Of a stretch of 24,545 bases of DNA, positions 1 to 9,384 are shown in pieces; within the stretch, counting starts at the first letter, position 1; each line of letters opens with the position of its first letter. This DNA comes from Apostichopus parvimensis (lineage: Eukaryota; Echinodermata; Holothuroidea; Aspidochirotida; Stichopodidae). Under the pieces are notes generated by a model, which did not search any database, was not told the origin of the DNA, and saw only the letters and a list, made by a program, of their open reading frames with translations. A program made the position numbers and the translations under genes. The stretch covers positions 1 through 24,545 of the forward strand of contig KN892634.1 of the NCBI GenBank assembly GCA_000934455.1, read 5' to 3'.

Positions 1-11
1 AATGTTTGCAG

Positions 12-51
12 AAGATGGCCCTTCTTTGGAGCTAAACTGTTTTCTGCCAAG
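12..51 (+). CDS. PLEKHH1: PLEKHH-like internal exon (start of FERM F3 lobe)
   Basis: A tttgcag acceptor ends at 11 and a gtaacg donor starts at 52. The first base completes a split codon; 13-51 then reads RWPFFGAKLFSAK, a typical opening strand of a FERM F3 lobe. The alternative frame beginning at 12 has an in-frame TAA, which fixes the phase. Confidence 0.65.
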
Positions 52-3000
52 GTAACGTCTCGTTAGATCTCGAAAGACTAAATATCGATGAATCAAGCTC
101 CAAGCGTTTGTCTTGCCAATATGTTTACGTGAATGTTGAAACAAGTCACTTACCAGTGAACCTACATGTGCTCAAACTCTTGTTAATAAGGTGGGAAGAA
201 CTTTGTAGGTGTTTCTACTCCCATGAATGTTTCAATAAAAATGACATTACTTGAGGTCTTAGTTGTGATCTCTTGGCATCACGTAACTCGTACTGAAAGA
301 GAAAATGCTTTTCTTTTTAAAGAAGCACTCTGGTGATTTATGATAAAATTCTGGATGAAGTTCAAACTGAAATCCCATAACAAATAGCTTGACTATTGAA
401 GTATCAGTCAATTATTTTCGATTTTGTAGTAATTAATATTTAGATTTATAAAGCGCAGACATATCCACTGTTAACGGTGCTCAATGCGCATAACAATCTT
501 ACCCTGGTCAATGATGACCTGTCAAACACAGATAATCCCTCCACATGGCAGCAGCTAAACAGTACCCAAAAATTTTGTAATCTGCTTTAAATTGTGTTAC
601 TCATGTGTTGCTACAAAAAGAGACCATGCATTGAAATCTTGAGGATCGAATAAAATACATTAATTATGCTCGCATAAATTTTGGTCCACATTTTGAGGAT
701 GTCTTTTTGGAAGATATCTTAGTTTTGTTTAATTGTAATCTTATTTTGTCAAATGCTCAGTAGGTTTGAAAATTTTGCTGACTAAAAAGGAAGAGATTAA
801 TAATGGTCTTCTTTGGTGTTTGAGCATAGAATCCTCTTTGACGCTTAAGAAGCAATATTTTTTTGGAAATGATGGGACATTGATGGCTTTATTTACCAAA
901 TGATTATTTTATTCTCCAACAGTACAAGTCAGAAGAACTCACAACTGTCTGGCTTGCTGTACAGGATACCGGTATTAGCTTTTTAGACTACAAAACATTG
1001 GTAAGTGAGCTGTTCATATCTGTACTCCATTTCCAGCAGAATATAAATTTTATTTTGTGGAATTAAAATCTTCATTTTGCTTTGGTTTTTTTCTGAGGTT
1101 GTTTCCTGTCCAGTATAATAAATAATAGGAGAAATAATTCTCGCAGAATTCTTTCCAATGAGTTAGGAAGTGAAGCTACTTCTTTGTTTCAACTGAATGA
1201 TACCTGTCAAATATTTGGTTTGTTACTTTTAAACGTTATATTATTTTACAAAAAGTAGGGTAATACCGTTAAGTTTTTGATTGGCAGCAAACAAGCTTAT
1301 ACTAACTGCTCATTCACTTTGTGTTTTGACTGATATCATCATTTACAATAATTTAATATCATGTCACTGACTTGTTTCCAGGAAAGGGATTGTCGTGTTT
1401 TTTGCTATATGACAAGTAACAATAAGGCATGAAATACCTTGGAAAAATTTTTGTTGTGGGCATTACATTGTTGATCATAACTAAAATATTATCTTTGTTA
1501 AAACGTCATACATGTTGCAGTTTATGTTCTGTTAGAATAACACAATTGTGCAATTGAACACTGGTTGTCAAGTTTACAAGTACGTATCAAATTTCTCCCG
1601 AAATCAATTTCACACAGCGTTTTTGCTTTGAGTTGTATTCAATTGAAATTGGGATGTGATTACACAGTATGCAAGGTACTGTGGCTTCTATCTGGTGGAC
1701 CCTGTCAAAACGATCGCTGTATAAGGATTGCCACCCCCGAGGGCGAGATAGCTCAGTATGATAAAGCACGGGACTTGAAGTTGTGAGGTCACCGAGTTTC
1801 GAATCCCTTCATTGCAAAACATTTCTATTCTCTTTACCAAGTTAAGGTAAAGTTTCCCATTCAGGTTTCCATTTGACTTGTACTTTAAGTTTTCAAGTAG
1901 TCTCCTTTGCTATCATTGTTGAGACTGCAGTAAGATGTGGAACTGACATGCTCTACCCTCCTCTTGCTCCTCATTACTCATTGCAGCGGGTCAGTAGACG
2001 GGTGCCACTTCACACGGTGGTCACCTTTGGCGGCATCAAAGATGACTTCATGCTGGTCTTGCGACAACAGGGAGAGAAGGACGGAGACTGCAAGAGTGAA
2101 AAGATCATCTTGATCATGACGAAACCAAAGGTGAGTCTTGTGAGAAGCAGAGACCGGAAGGATAACAAGATTGTTCAGGAATTTAAGATAATGTAATGGA
2201 CGTATCCACTCTCCTGCATAGCTCACACACTGCAAAGCATGTCACTGCAGTTATAAGAGGGAGGGTATGTGTCGATGGTACCACAACTGGAATGAGAGTC
2301 ATCAAAGTGGATTTTCCAATAAAAAATCAAAAAAATCTTTAATTTAGCTTTTTTAGCATTGAGTTGTGTACATTTTCAATGCTGTTTGATACAAAACATC
2401 CCATAAATAATAAACATTAATAGCAGCTAATGAATATCATTTCAAAAGAATGACAGATAAAATTCCAAAGTTTTAAAATGTCCATGTTGCTTTTTTTGCA
2501 CGCACAAAGCTCTTGGTAATCAGTAATCGATCGCCCGTGTTAAAATTCATTTGATCTGACAGTCAAAGAGGTTGCTTTAGTTTGATCACTTGCATATATA
2601 AGTATGACTAATTCTCTGTGGGTTTGATCACATGTCATACAAAAATCACAGTGAAATGCATAAATCTGCTTCCTCAACGGTAAATCCACTGAAATAAAAT
2701 TAAAGTCAGTAATTGGATTGCCCCGGATCGACGTGCAAAAAATAAGCTGAAAGTCCCTTTGGCATTTCTCCCACTCGCACATTTTTACTCCTAATTTCTT
2801 GGAACACTGTTCATAACAGGCGGCTTGTGATGGAACACAGAAGACAAAATACTATTAATGAAGAGAAAAGATGCAGATATTGATCTGTTCTTAAAAGGAA
2901 AGAAAGACTGGTAGTGCCAAATACTTTAAAAATACATTTCGAATACTTTCAGGCATATTAACTTAGCATGGATTCATAATCTTGTAAACATTGATACAGA

Positions 3001-3462
3001 TTTCTCTACACCATGATTTAAAAAAAAAAAAAGGTTGTATGTTTCAGTCATAGAAATATTGTACAGTACACGAATGTTAAGGAGGAACGGGCCAAAAATG
3101 CACCCCATTGGTCGGTTGGATATGAATATTCAGTTATACTGGGTGGGGAGTAAGAGGTGCAGACAAAGATATAGTTTTGATATATTCCAAACTGATACCC
3201 ACTTTTTTGACGTGCTAATCCTTTTAATCTCCGGCATCCTTTTTTTAACTTTTTTTTTTTTTTGCAGATTCTGGAAATCATCGGTCTGATTGCCTCGTAC
3301 ATGCATCAAGAACCCGTAGATCGGAGCAGGCAAACCACAAGTGGTAAAACAGGGAGCCACACGATGCCCAAAATATTACCTCCTAAAACTCTGAACCTGA
3401 AACAGGTATCGACCGTCGACAGGAAGCCTGTAAAACCAGCCCTGACTAGTCCGATGATGTAA
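12..3462 (+). CDS. PLEKHH1: PLEKHH1/2-like MyTH4-FERM protein, C-terminal four exons (5' partial)
   Basis: Coding exons are 12-51, 923-1000, 1987-2130 and 3268-3462, ending in TAA at 3460-3462. Position 12 completes a codon begun in an exon outside the window; the other three junctions are phase 0, each with a clear AG acceptor or GT donor, giving about 151 residues. What is seen: a FERM F3 (PH-like) lobe, with RWPFFGAKLF as its first strand, then VWLAVQDTGISFLDYKTL, VVTFGGIKDDFMLVL and EKIILIMTKPK, closed by the helix ILEIIGLIASYM. A basic, Pro/Lys/Thr-rich tail of about 50 residues follows. Family knowledge: PLEKHH proteins are cytoplasmic and peripheral-membrane adaptors with PH, MyTH4 and FERM domains, and the worm member MAX-1 acts in axon guidance. 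By recollection the WPFFGA, TFGG..DDFM and KPKILEI signatures fit PLEKHH better than myosin VII, X or XV tails, whose F3 lobes read differently. Linkage to GPHN supports this. Another MyTH4-FERM protein remains possible, and PLEKHH1 versus PLEKHH2 cannot be decided. Confidence 0.65.
52..922 (+). other. intron, PLEKHH-like gene
   Basis: An 871-nt AT-rich intron between two phase-0-compatible exons. I see no further exon, repeat array or RNA gene in it. Confidence 0.6.
923..1000 (+). CDS. PLEKHH1: PLEKHH-like internal exon (FERM F3 strands 2-3)
   Basis: The acceptor is ctccaacag and the donor gtaagt. The 26 codons, phase 0 at both ends, begin YKSEELTTVWLAVQDTG and continue ISFLDYKTL, the aromatic/hydrophobic strand pattern of a FERM F3 lobe. 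Too short for open-reading-frame tracking but consistent with both neighbouring exons. Confidence 0.65.
1001..1986 (+). other. intron, PLEKHH-like gene, with a SINE-like remnant
   Basis: A 986-nt intron. Apart from the tRNA-like segment at 1742-1812 I see nothing distinct. Confidence 0.6.
1742..1812 (+). repeat. degenerate tRNA-derived SINE head or tRNA pseudogene
   Basis: A box-A-like sequence at 1749-1767 (TAGCTCAGTATGATAAAGC) and a box-B-like GTTTCGAATCC at 1796-1806 are spaced as in a tRNA gene. The 5' GGCGAGA has no matching acceptor strand at the 3' side and the anticodon and T stems pair poorly, so a functional tRNA is unlikely. A RNA polymerase III-derived SINE remnant inside an intron is the better reading. 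Confidence 0.5.
1987..2130 (+). CDS. PLEKHH1: PLEKHH-like internal exon (FERM F3 strands 4-6)
   Basis: The acceptor is cattgcag and the donor gtgagt. The 48 codons, phase 0 at both ends, include LHTVVTFGGIKDDFMLVL, then a polar loop with QQGEKDGD, then SEKIILIMTKPK. The TFGG..DDFM pattern is the best family marker in this gene fragment. Confidence 0.7.
2131..3267 (+). other. intron, PLEKHH-like gene
   Basis: A 1137-nt intron ending in a 16-base-class T-tract before the acceptor. A poly(A) run lies at about 3020-3031. No exon or structured element is evident. Confidence 0.6.
3268..3462 (+). CDS. PLEKHH1: PLEKHH-like terminal coding exon
   Basis: A long T-tract and tttgcag acceptor precede 64 codons and TAA at 3460-3462. 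Residues 1-12 (ILEIIGLIASYM) are the final helix of the F3 lobe. The rest (HQEPVDRSRQ, then KILPPKTLNLKQ, ending TSPMM) is a basic, probably disordered tail with no domain I recognise. Confidence 0.7.
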   Translation: MLEIIGLIASYMHQEPVDRSRQTTSGKTGSHTMPKILPPKTLNLKQVSTVDRKPVKPALTSPMM

Positions 3463-3938
3463 TCAAAGTTCTTTCTTGTGTTATCCCGAGAATGTTTCCA
3501 TCTCAAGATTTCAAAGGAGTTAACCAAGGATCGATCTCTAGATCCCAAATTAAAACAATTATTTAGGTCATGTACAAAGAAGTGAGTATTCAATTTAAAC
3601 TGTTTCTCAGCCATAAAGCATTTGCTTGGATCACTCAACAAGGTATTTTATATTTAACATTTAACAGTTTCTTCTAAATCCCTTAAAATTCATTGGACTA
3701 TAGACTATATGTCTTCAAAGGTTTATACCTTATTTCAGGAGATATTCTCTGTTTTTCATTTCTATCTTGTAGATTGTTACAATTATCTTGCCTGCCAATC
3801 ATCATCATTTGATATGTTGCAATCATACATTTAAGTCAGTGGGTTTATATTTTATTTTATTTATATATTTATCATAATTACAAATGAAAAATGTGAAATT
3901 TCAAAGAATGTACCTTAGAGAGAAACAAAAACAGTGCA

Positions 3939-4046
3939 AATAAATATCATTAGGATGGAAGACAATAAAAGGAACCAGTTTTCAGTGTCATATATCATGG
4001 GAAGCCATGTATTATCATCAATATCGTTCTAATAATATTCAATAAA
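3939..4046 (+). terminator. candidate polyadenylation signals of the PLEKHH-like gene
   Basis: AATAAA occurs at 3939-3944, 3964-3969 and 4041-4046, the first three such hexamers I see after the stop at 3462. In AT-rich DNA this motif is common by chance, so the assignment is tentative. Confidence 0.3.
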
Positions 4047-4548
4047 TAAGGGTGAGAAATTAAACATTCTCAAAATACCATTTTGCTGAATGGTTATGAT
4101 ATCCTAACTGCTGATTCAACTTGGGTAATGTGCAAATACATTTCACCTTCAAAAAAAACAAAACAAAACAAATAAAAAATTAACAACTTGATGGTTACTG
4201 TACCATGCATGGTATGAGAGATTGCATCTTGAGTGAATTTCATTTTGTTTCTGACTACATGTTCAGGTAAAATTTAGTGAACCTAATTTTGAAGGTTTAT
4301 TGTGAGTGGAAAAAACTGCAACAAGAGGATCTTACTGATAGCAGTTTCTGACCACTTGTAAAAGGTATATCTGTTAATAAGTAACAGGCATATCTTGTAT
4401 TAAACATTAATGTGGTCGTTTACTTGCAAAGTTACAGATGTTTAACCATCCCATAGAAATGCTATATAAGAATGTAAATTAAATATTTTATGGAAGATGC
4501 TTACTGCACTAACATAAACATTAGCAAAATAAAACAGGTGGCTGGCAG

Positions 4549-4612
4549 AAGGGGGTGGAGTGGCGGTGTTGGTGGGGGTGAGGTTGGGTGTGAGGGAATG
4601 TAGGGGGGAAAT
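4549..4612 (+). other. G-rich tract, possible G-quadruplex
   Basis: Within about 64 nt there are runs of five, five, three, three and six G separated by short loops. It lies between the two genes, in an otherwise AT-rich area. No function can be assigned. Confidence 0.35.
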
Positions 4613-5019
4613 GTTTTTCAATGACCTTCACCTTCTCAACACACAGTGACGAATATCAAAGATTTAGGGTAGATTCTACAAGAGACAACAGGCCAAATCA
4701 TTTCAGTAAAATTATCTCATCAACACATGAATGCAATCGTATGGCATTTTTTTTTTTTTTTGTATTCTGCTTATTTTGTTGTTTGGAATTTGTTCATTTC
4801 TTTCACCCAGTGGGATCAAGATAAATAGATGGATAGTCTTTCCATTTAAAAGCTTTATAAAGAGAACATTCACAAAATTCTTTCTAATGGAAATCTTTCA
4901 AGTACAATACTAATTTACATTTGTATCTTCATGTGAATCCTGGTATGATATGTGCTTAGTTTGAACGTTAGACAAATTGAGATAAGTGGTGTACATGTTA
5001 GCAGGTGATATGCTTAATA

Positions 5020-5509
5020 GGCTATAGCTGTGTATAGGCTATAGCTGTATATAGGCTATAGCTCTATATAGGCTATAGCTGTATATAGGCTATAGCTGTG
5101 TATAGGCTATAGCTCTATATAGGCTATAGCTGTGTAAAGGCTATAGCTGTATATAGGCTATAGCTGTATATAGGCTATAGCTGTGTATAGGCTATAGCTC
5201 TATATAGGCTATAGCTGTGTAAAGGCTATAGCTGTATATAGGCTATAGCTGTATATAGGCTATATAGCTCTATATAGGCTATAGCTCTATATAGGCTATA
5301 GCTGTGTAAAGGCTATAGCTGTATATAGGCTATAGCTGTATATACTATAGCTGTATATAGGCTATAGCTGTATATAGGCTATAGCTGTATATAGGCTATA
5401 GCTGTATATAGGCTATAGCTGTGTAAAGGCTATAGCTGTGTAAAGGCTATAGCTCTATATAGGCTATAGCTCTATATAGGCTATAGCTGTATATAGGCTA
5501 TAGCTGTAT
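5020..5509. repeat. 17-bp minisatellite, 29 units, with 85-bp higher-order order
   Basis: The unit is GGCTATAGCT followed by a variable 7-mer: GTATATA, GTGTATA, CTATATA or GTGTAAA. I count 29 units from 5020; the last starts at 5496. There is one 2-bp insertion (GGCTATATAGCT near 5259) and one 2-bp deletion (missing GG near 5345). GCTATAGC in each unit is a perfect palindrome. The 7-mer order of units 4-8 is repeated exactly in units 9-13 and with one change in 14-18, so blocks of five units (85 bp) were duplicated. Confidence 0.95.
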
Positions 5510-5885
5510 TAGAAAATAAAAAAATGCACAGAAGTTGCTCTGCTTATTCCTGTGATGCGATTACCCTCCCATAGCAGACTGCATACATATATATATATGT
5601 ATATATACTGAATTTTCGATGGGAAGTGGGTATATCTCTATATGTACAGCTCATGTCTGTCGGATGGAAAGATGGATTTACTTCATCGTATTTGTCTTTC
5701 CAGCTAAAATTCATCAATAAAATGTTTTCAGCTGTCAGTTTTTAGGTATAGAATTTGGATCCAGTTAAGGCTAAAATTGTAATAGTGACCATTTCTGGAA
5801 CTATATGTAAGTTTTTGCTTTCCTAATTATTAAATCAATGAAATAGATTTGTTTTTTTTTGTCTAAATCTGATAGTATTGAAAAG

Positions 5886-6008
5886 AACAAATATTGAACG
5901 ATGAATGTTCAATATTGAACGAATATTGAATGATGAACGATAATGTGTTAATGAAATGTTAATGTGATGAAATGATAATGTGATAATGAACGATAATGTA
6001 TTAATGAA
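5886..6008. repeat. degenerate short tandem repeats
   Basis: Interleaved copies of AATATTGAACGATGA-like and GATAATGTGTTAATGAA-like words with irregular spacing. It appears to be a decayed satellite or replication-slippage patch. Confidence 0.6.
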
Positions 6009-6471
6009 AACCCTCATTCAGACAGTTTTTGTTGTTGTCAAATATCTGCCGTCAAATATCTGCCTATTTAAGGGGCTTATAAAAAATTCTTCTTTGGTGT
6101 AAGGAAGCTGTTGTCCTGTAATACATTTAAGATATCATTAGAAATATTACAAGAGGCTGTACGGTTAACCCTTTCTCCTTTGTATTCTTTCAGTACTGGC
6201 ATTAACAGGAAACAAAAATATCTTTCTTCATACCAGCAAACAGTTCTTAAACAATGCCTCAAATTTTTGCTCTATATTCATAAAACTTTTTCAAAACTTT
6301 TACAGGTTGTAAGAACATGGTTGTGTGTCTTTTAAACAACAACAAAAAAACAAGAAAAGGAGAGAAAGAAAGAAGATGAAGAATAAGAAATTTAAATGGC
6401 TGCCAATGCAAACTATTGAAGTGTTTCCTTATATTTTGTGTCAGGGTAGAATTTTTGGATATTTTGTGTAC

Positions 6472-6489
6472 GTGTGTGTGTGTGTGTGT
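6472..6489. repeat. (TG)n microsatellite
   Basis: Eight to nine uninterrupted GT dinucleotides. Confidence 0.85.
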
Positions 6490-7238
6490 TTGTTTTCTAG
6501 TCTGATTACTTGTTCTTGGTGTTATAGTATGATAGTTGTAGTAGTTTTAATATTGTGTGTGATAAAAACTGTTGTGCAGTTTCTGAATCTTACAGTGGTA
6601 TTCTATAAAATGTTTCTGGTCTTCGTGCTTATGAATGGCACAAATATATTGCTTTTTGATACACATTATTAACTATGTTAAGTAATTAGTTTTTTTTATT
6701 GTTTTTTTTTGTGATATAACTTCAATATTGACATTTAAGATTGTATGTAGTTGAAATTATGCTGAGCTCGTTTGGGAGGGTATCACTTCATTCTTTTTTG
6801 TTTGACCTACATATACAAAGTGTATAAGGTTTTGTTAATAGTGTTATTTATTATGTCATGTCTATTTTTAGACTGAGTGGAAATATGTATAAGAAACATT
6901 AAATAAATGACTTTTGATGTTTCTAGGTTTAGATAAGCTTTGCAGATTTGTTCACATATTTCAATCATGATTTTTTTGGTATCTTACAGCCTTTTTTCTA
7001 CATTATGCCTGCTGCAAGCACTTCAACTGCTGTTTAATGCAAAGTATTGTCTCTTATTCTATGCTTGTATCAACTATGGAACAAGAGTTTGTAATATATT
7101 TTTTTGGCTTAAGCAATATGTTTTTGATGCAAATAATTTTGTGTTTAATGGAAAGAATGTCTCCAATGTGTGTCTACCATTAAAGTTATAATATTGTCTA
7201 CCTTGAGTGGAGTTAGTCAATATATTCCCTAGTATATG

Positions 7239-7655
7239 TCACAGGACTTCTGGATTCTGGAGCACAGGACTTGTGATCCTGGATGACAGGACTTGTGACC
7301 CTAGAGCACAGGACATGTGATCCTAGAGCACATGACTTATGATCCTGGAGCACATGACTTATGATCCTGGACGACAGGCCTTGTGATCCTGTAGCACATG
7401 ACTTGTGACCCTAGAGCACAGGACTTGTGATCATAGAGCAAAGGACTTATGATCCTGGAGCACAAGACTTATGATCCTGCAGCACAGGACATATGAATCT
7501 GGAACACAGGACTTATGATCCTGGACGACAGGCCTTGTGATCCTGCAGCACATGACTTGTGACCCTAGAGCACAGGACATGTGATCCTGGAGCACAGGAC
7601 TTCTGGAATCTGGAGCACAGGCCTTGTGGTCCTGGAGCATTGGACTTGTGACCCT
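7239..7655. repeat. 22-bp minisatellite, about 19 units
   Basis: The unit is roughly GGAGCACAGGACTTGTGATCCT with substitutions. I count about 19 units, all 22 bp except one longer unit near 7601. A distinctive pair of neighbouring units beginning GGACGACAGGCC occurs at 7369 and again at 7523, a spacing of 154 bp (7 x 22), indicating duplication of a seven-unit block. Reverse-strand open frames over this array are a by-product of the repeat. Confidence 0.93.
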
Positions 7656-8738
7656 ACAAGTCTGAAGTAGTTATTGTAAATAAGTTAAGCTCAATTTTCT
7701 TCTACTTCATTGAAATACATCATTCTTGCTGCTTCTCATTGTAATTAGGAACATGAAAAGAGGAGCTATGCCAGTTCTTTCCTCTTATTGGACATGACTG
7801 TCATTTTGTGAAGTTTTCAACCGATAATTTTACTTAAGCAATATCTATCATGAACAGTAGCCATGTAAAGTTCTTCTTCTTCTTTTTCTTCTCAGAGTAG
7901 TTATGTTGTCACTTGCTGAGTCTTAAAAGCAAAGATGTGTCATTGAATTAGTTAAACACCTTGCCAAACCATAGATAGAATATATGTGCTATATAAACAC
8001 CTTTGTCTTTGTTTTTTCAACCCTTTTTAATATTTATTTGCTGCTCAAAGTGTGTAAATACATGTATCCATTATAACTTCTCATTTATCCAGCATTATTT
8101 ATTTAGTGTTTTGTGTTCTTTACCCAAATTTCAAACCCATAAAAGCTTGTTTGAGTGCAACATTTTTTTAGGGGGCTGAGGAGAGTGCCAGGGACACTCG
8201 GATATAATCATATCATATTTATAACCATAAATGTCTCTCATTTTATTAAGTTTTTTGATGGCTGCCCTTCCCTCCAGCTGACCACCACCTTCATTATATG
8301 GTTTGTTTGCAAGTCTCAACTGTTCAGCCATACTCAGATCATGTTCACAGACCTGTCCACCATTCTCACAAATATATAGAGATTTACAATTTTTTCAAAA
8401 TATCGGGAGATTAGGGGGAAAATAGGGAGTACTTTGGTGCAGAAACCAAGTAAACCAGATAAGGATTATAAAAGTAACAGACACATTTAGTGGGGAAGGG
8501 GAGGGGGGGGGTTGTGTTAGCACATCATCTCTGGAATAGTATTGGTTATTGCCGCACTAGCATTAGTGTGACAGAACACAAAGGTCCTAAAAATTTTTTT
8601 TAATGATTTCCTGCAAAATGAAATTGATTTTCTCCACGTTCTTAACGTTTTCTTAATTCTTTTATCCCACATGATCAGTCACTGCTGACATGGTATCGAA
8701 AAAATAAATTCTTCTAACAACATAATGGCTGTATTTGA
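7656..8738. other. intergenic DNA without a supported gene
   Basis: AT-rich. A G-tract lies at about 8496-8513. A reverse-strand open frame at 8131-8331 has no recognisable motif and its flanks contain stops. Confidence 0.5.
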
Positions 8739-9110
8739 TTAAAGGCATTGAAGACTCGCCCCAAACCGCGTGCGACCATCTGAAAAAGTTAACTTTCTGT
8801 TGCTTGCAAGTGACGTTTTGTTCGTGTCGCTACAAAATGCAGACAGTAATGAAACGTGATACCTTAATTGTTATCTTTAGCTGGACACGAGATGTCCATT
8901 GCTGTATCGTTTGTGTACTGTGATGTTGGTATTGACCACAGCTGTATGTACTGACTATACACTAGTGTCTAATTACCGACGGTAGCAAGCTGTGTGTGTA
9001 TTTTCTAGGCTCGATGGTGGTGTTTAACACTTCTGTTACACCTCATTCGAAACTAGGTCAAATTACCGACATTAGACTTTTCTATTTGCGCGAGTCTTCA
9101 CACCCTTTAA
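8739..9110 (+). mobile_element. non-autonomous TTAA-flanked inverted-repeat element (MITE), copy 1
   Basis: The left end is TTAAAGGCATTGAAGACTCG at 8739; the right end, read on the other strand, is TTAAAGGGTGTGAAGACTCG. The ends match at all but three of 20 positions and TTAA occupies both outer edges, as in piggyBac-type target duplications. The element is 372 bp including both TTAA, with no coding capacity, so it would need a transposase in trans. An inverted second copy at 10906 aligns closely over at least 260 bp, which confirms that it is a repeat family. It ends 213 bp before the GPHN start chosen here. Superfamily assignment rests on TTAA only. Confidence 0.75.
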
Positions 9111-9323
9111 TGTCACGGTAGAGTTCACCCTGTGTCTGGAGTGATACCCTGGGAAATCTGCAAGCTGTGTTATAGTCGTCGTTCAGATCAAAACAAATGA
9201 CCTGTACGCAGTGTTAAATAACGTTCTTTGTATGTTAATAATACGCGCTTTCGCAGTTTCGTTACGTATGACACGACCTGGTGCATGGGCGAAAGCTGCA
9301 GAGTTGTAATACATGAATTTCGT
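9111..9323 (+). promoter_or_regulatory. GPHN: likely GPHN promoter/5' leader, CpG-rich
   Basis: By hand count about 17 CpG lie between 9176 and 9365, far denser than in the AT-rich flanks, and they begin just after the mobile element. No TATA box is obvious. Short upstream open frames start at 9232 (stop 9307-9309) and 9313 (stop 9325-9327). The transcription start cannot be placed from sequence alone. Confidence 0.4.
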
Positions 9324-9384
9324 ATGACTTCGAGTACGATGGACGGAAGAAATGACGAGGAGATCCGATTTGGAATACTTACAG
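9324..9384 (+). CDS. GPHN: GPHN coding exon 1
   Basis: Encodes [20 protein letters not shown] plus the first base of Val21; donor gtaaag. RFGILTVSD, completed by exon 2, matches the RVGVLTVSD start of the vertebrate G domain. Three in-frame ATGs are possible: 9285 (adds 13 residues), 9324 (used here) and 9339, which has the best start context, A at -3 and G at +4. The frame is closed upstream by TAA at 9219. Confidence 0.85.

Larger units (their letters stand above)
3463..5018. other. 3' UTR of PLEKHH-like gene passing into intergenic DNA
   Basis: No coding potential is supported. The first part is presumably the 3' UTR; its end cannot be fixed. A G-rich tract lies at 4549-4612. Everything else is AT-rich single-copy-looking sequence. 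Confidence 0.5.
5510..7238. other. intergenic DNA without a supported gene
   Basis: AT-rich. It contains an AT palindrome at 5583-5608, degenerate short repeats at 5886-6008 and a (TG)n run at 6472-6489. Open frames here (for example 6325-6672) start at non-ATG codons and translate to low-complexity, hydrophobic or lysine-rich sequence, as expected by chance. Confidence 0.5.

Noticed and set aside
1742-1812. Functional tRNA gene
   Set aside because: Box-like motifs are present but the acceptor, anticodon and T stems do not pair.
6325-6672. 115-codon open frame between the genes
   Set aside because: It starts at GTG, not ATG, and is lysine-rich then hydrophobic from T-rich DNA and a (TG)n run. 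No motif and no splice context; chance frame.
7431-7640. Minus-strand cysteine-rich repetitive open frame
   Set aside because: It is the translation of the 22-bp minisatellite; the repeat structure explains it fully.
7239-7655. CRISPR array
   Set aside because: Units are contiguous 22-bp tandem repeats without unique spacers; the 17-bp and 85-bp arrays likewise. The setting is eukaryotic.
7988-8002. TATATAAA as a core promoter
   Set aside because: No exon or open frame follows and the motif is common in AT-rich DNA; it is about 1.3 kb from the GPHN start.
8131-8331. Minus-strand 66-codon open frame
   Set aside because: No recognisable domain; the flanking frame has stops and no splice-supported extension. 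I cannot tie it to any gene or transposon protein.
8735-8923. Open frame over the left half of the TTAA element
   Set aside because: It lies inside a non-autonomous inverted-repeat element and shows no transposase motif.
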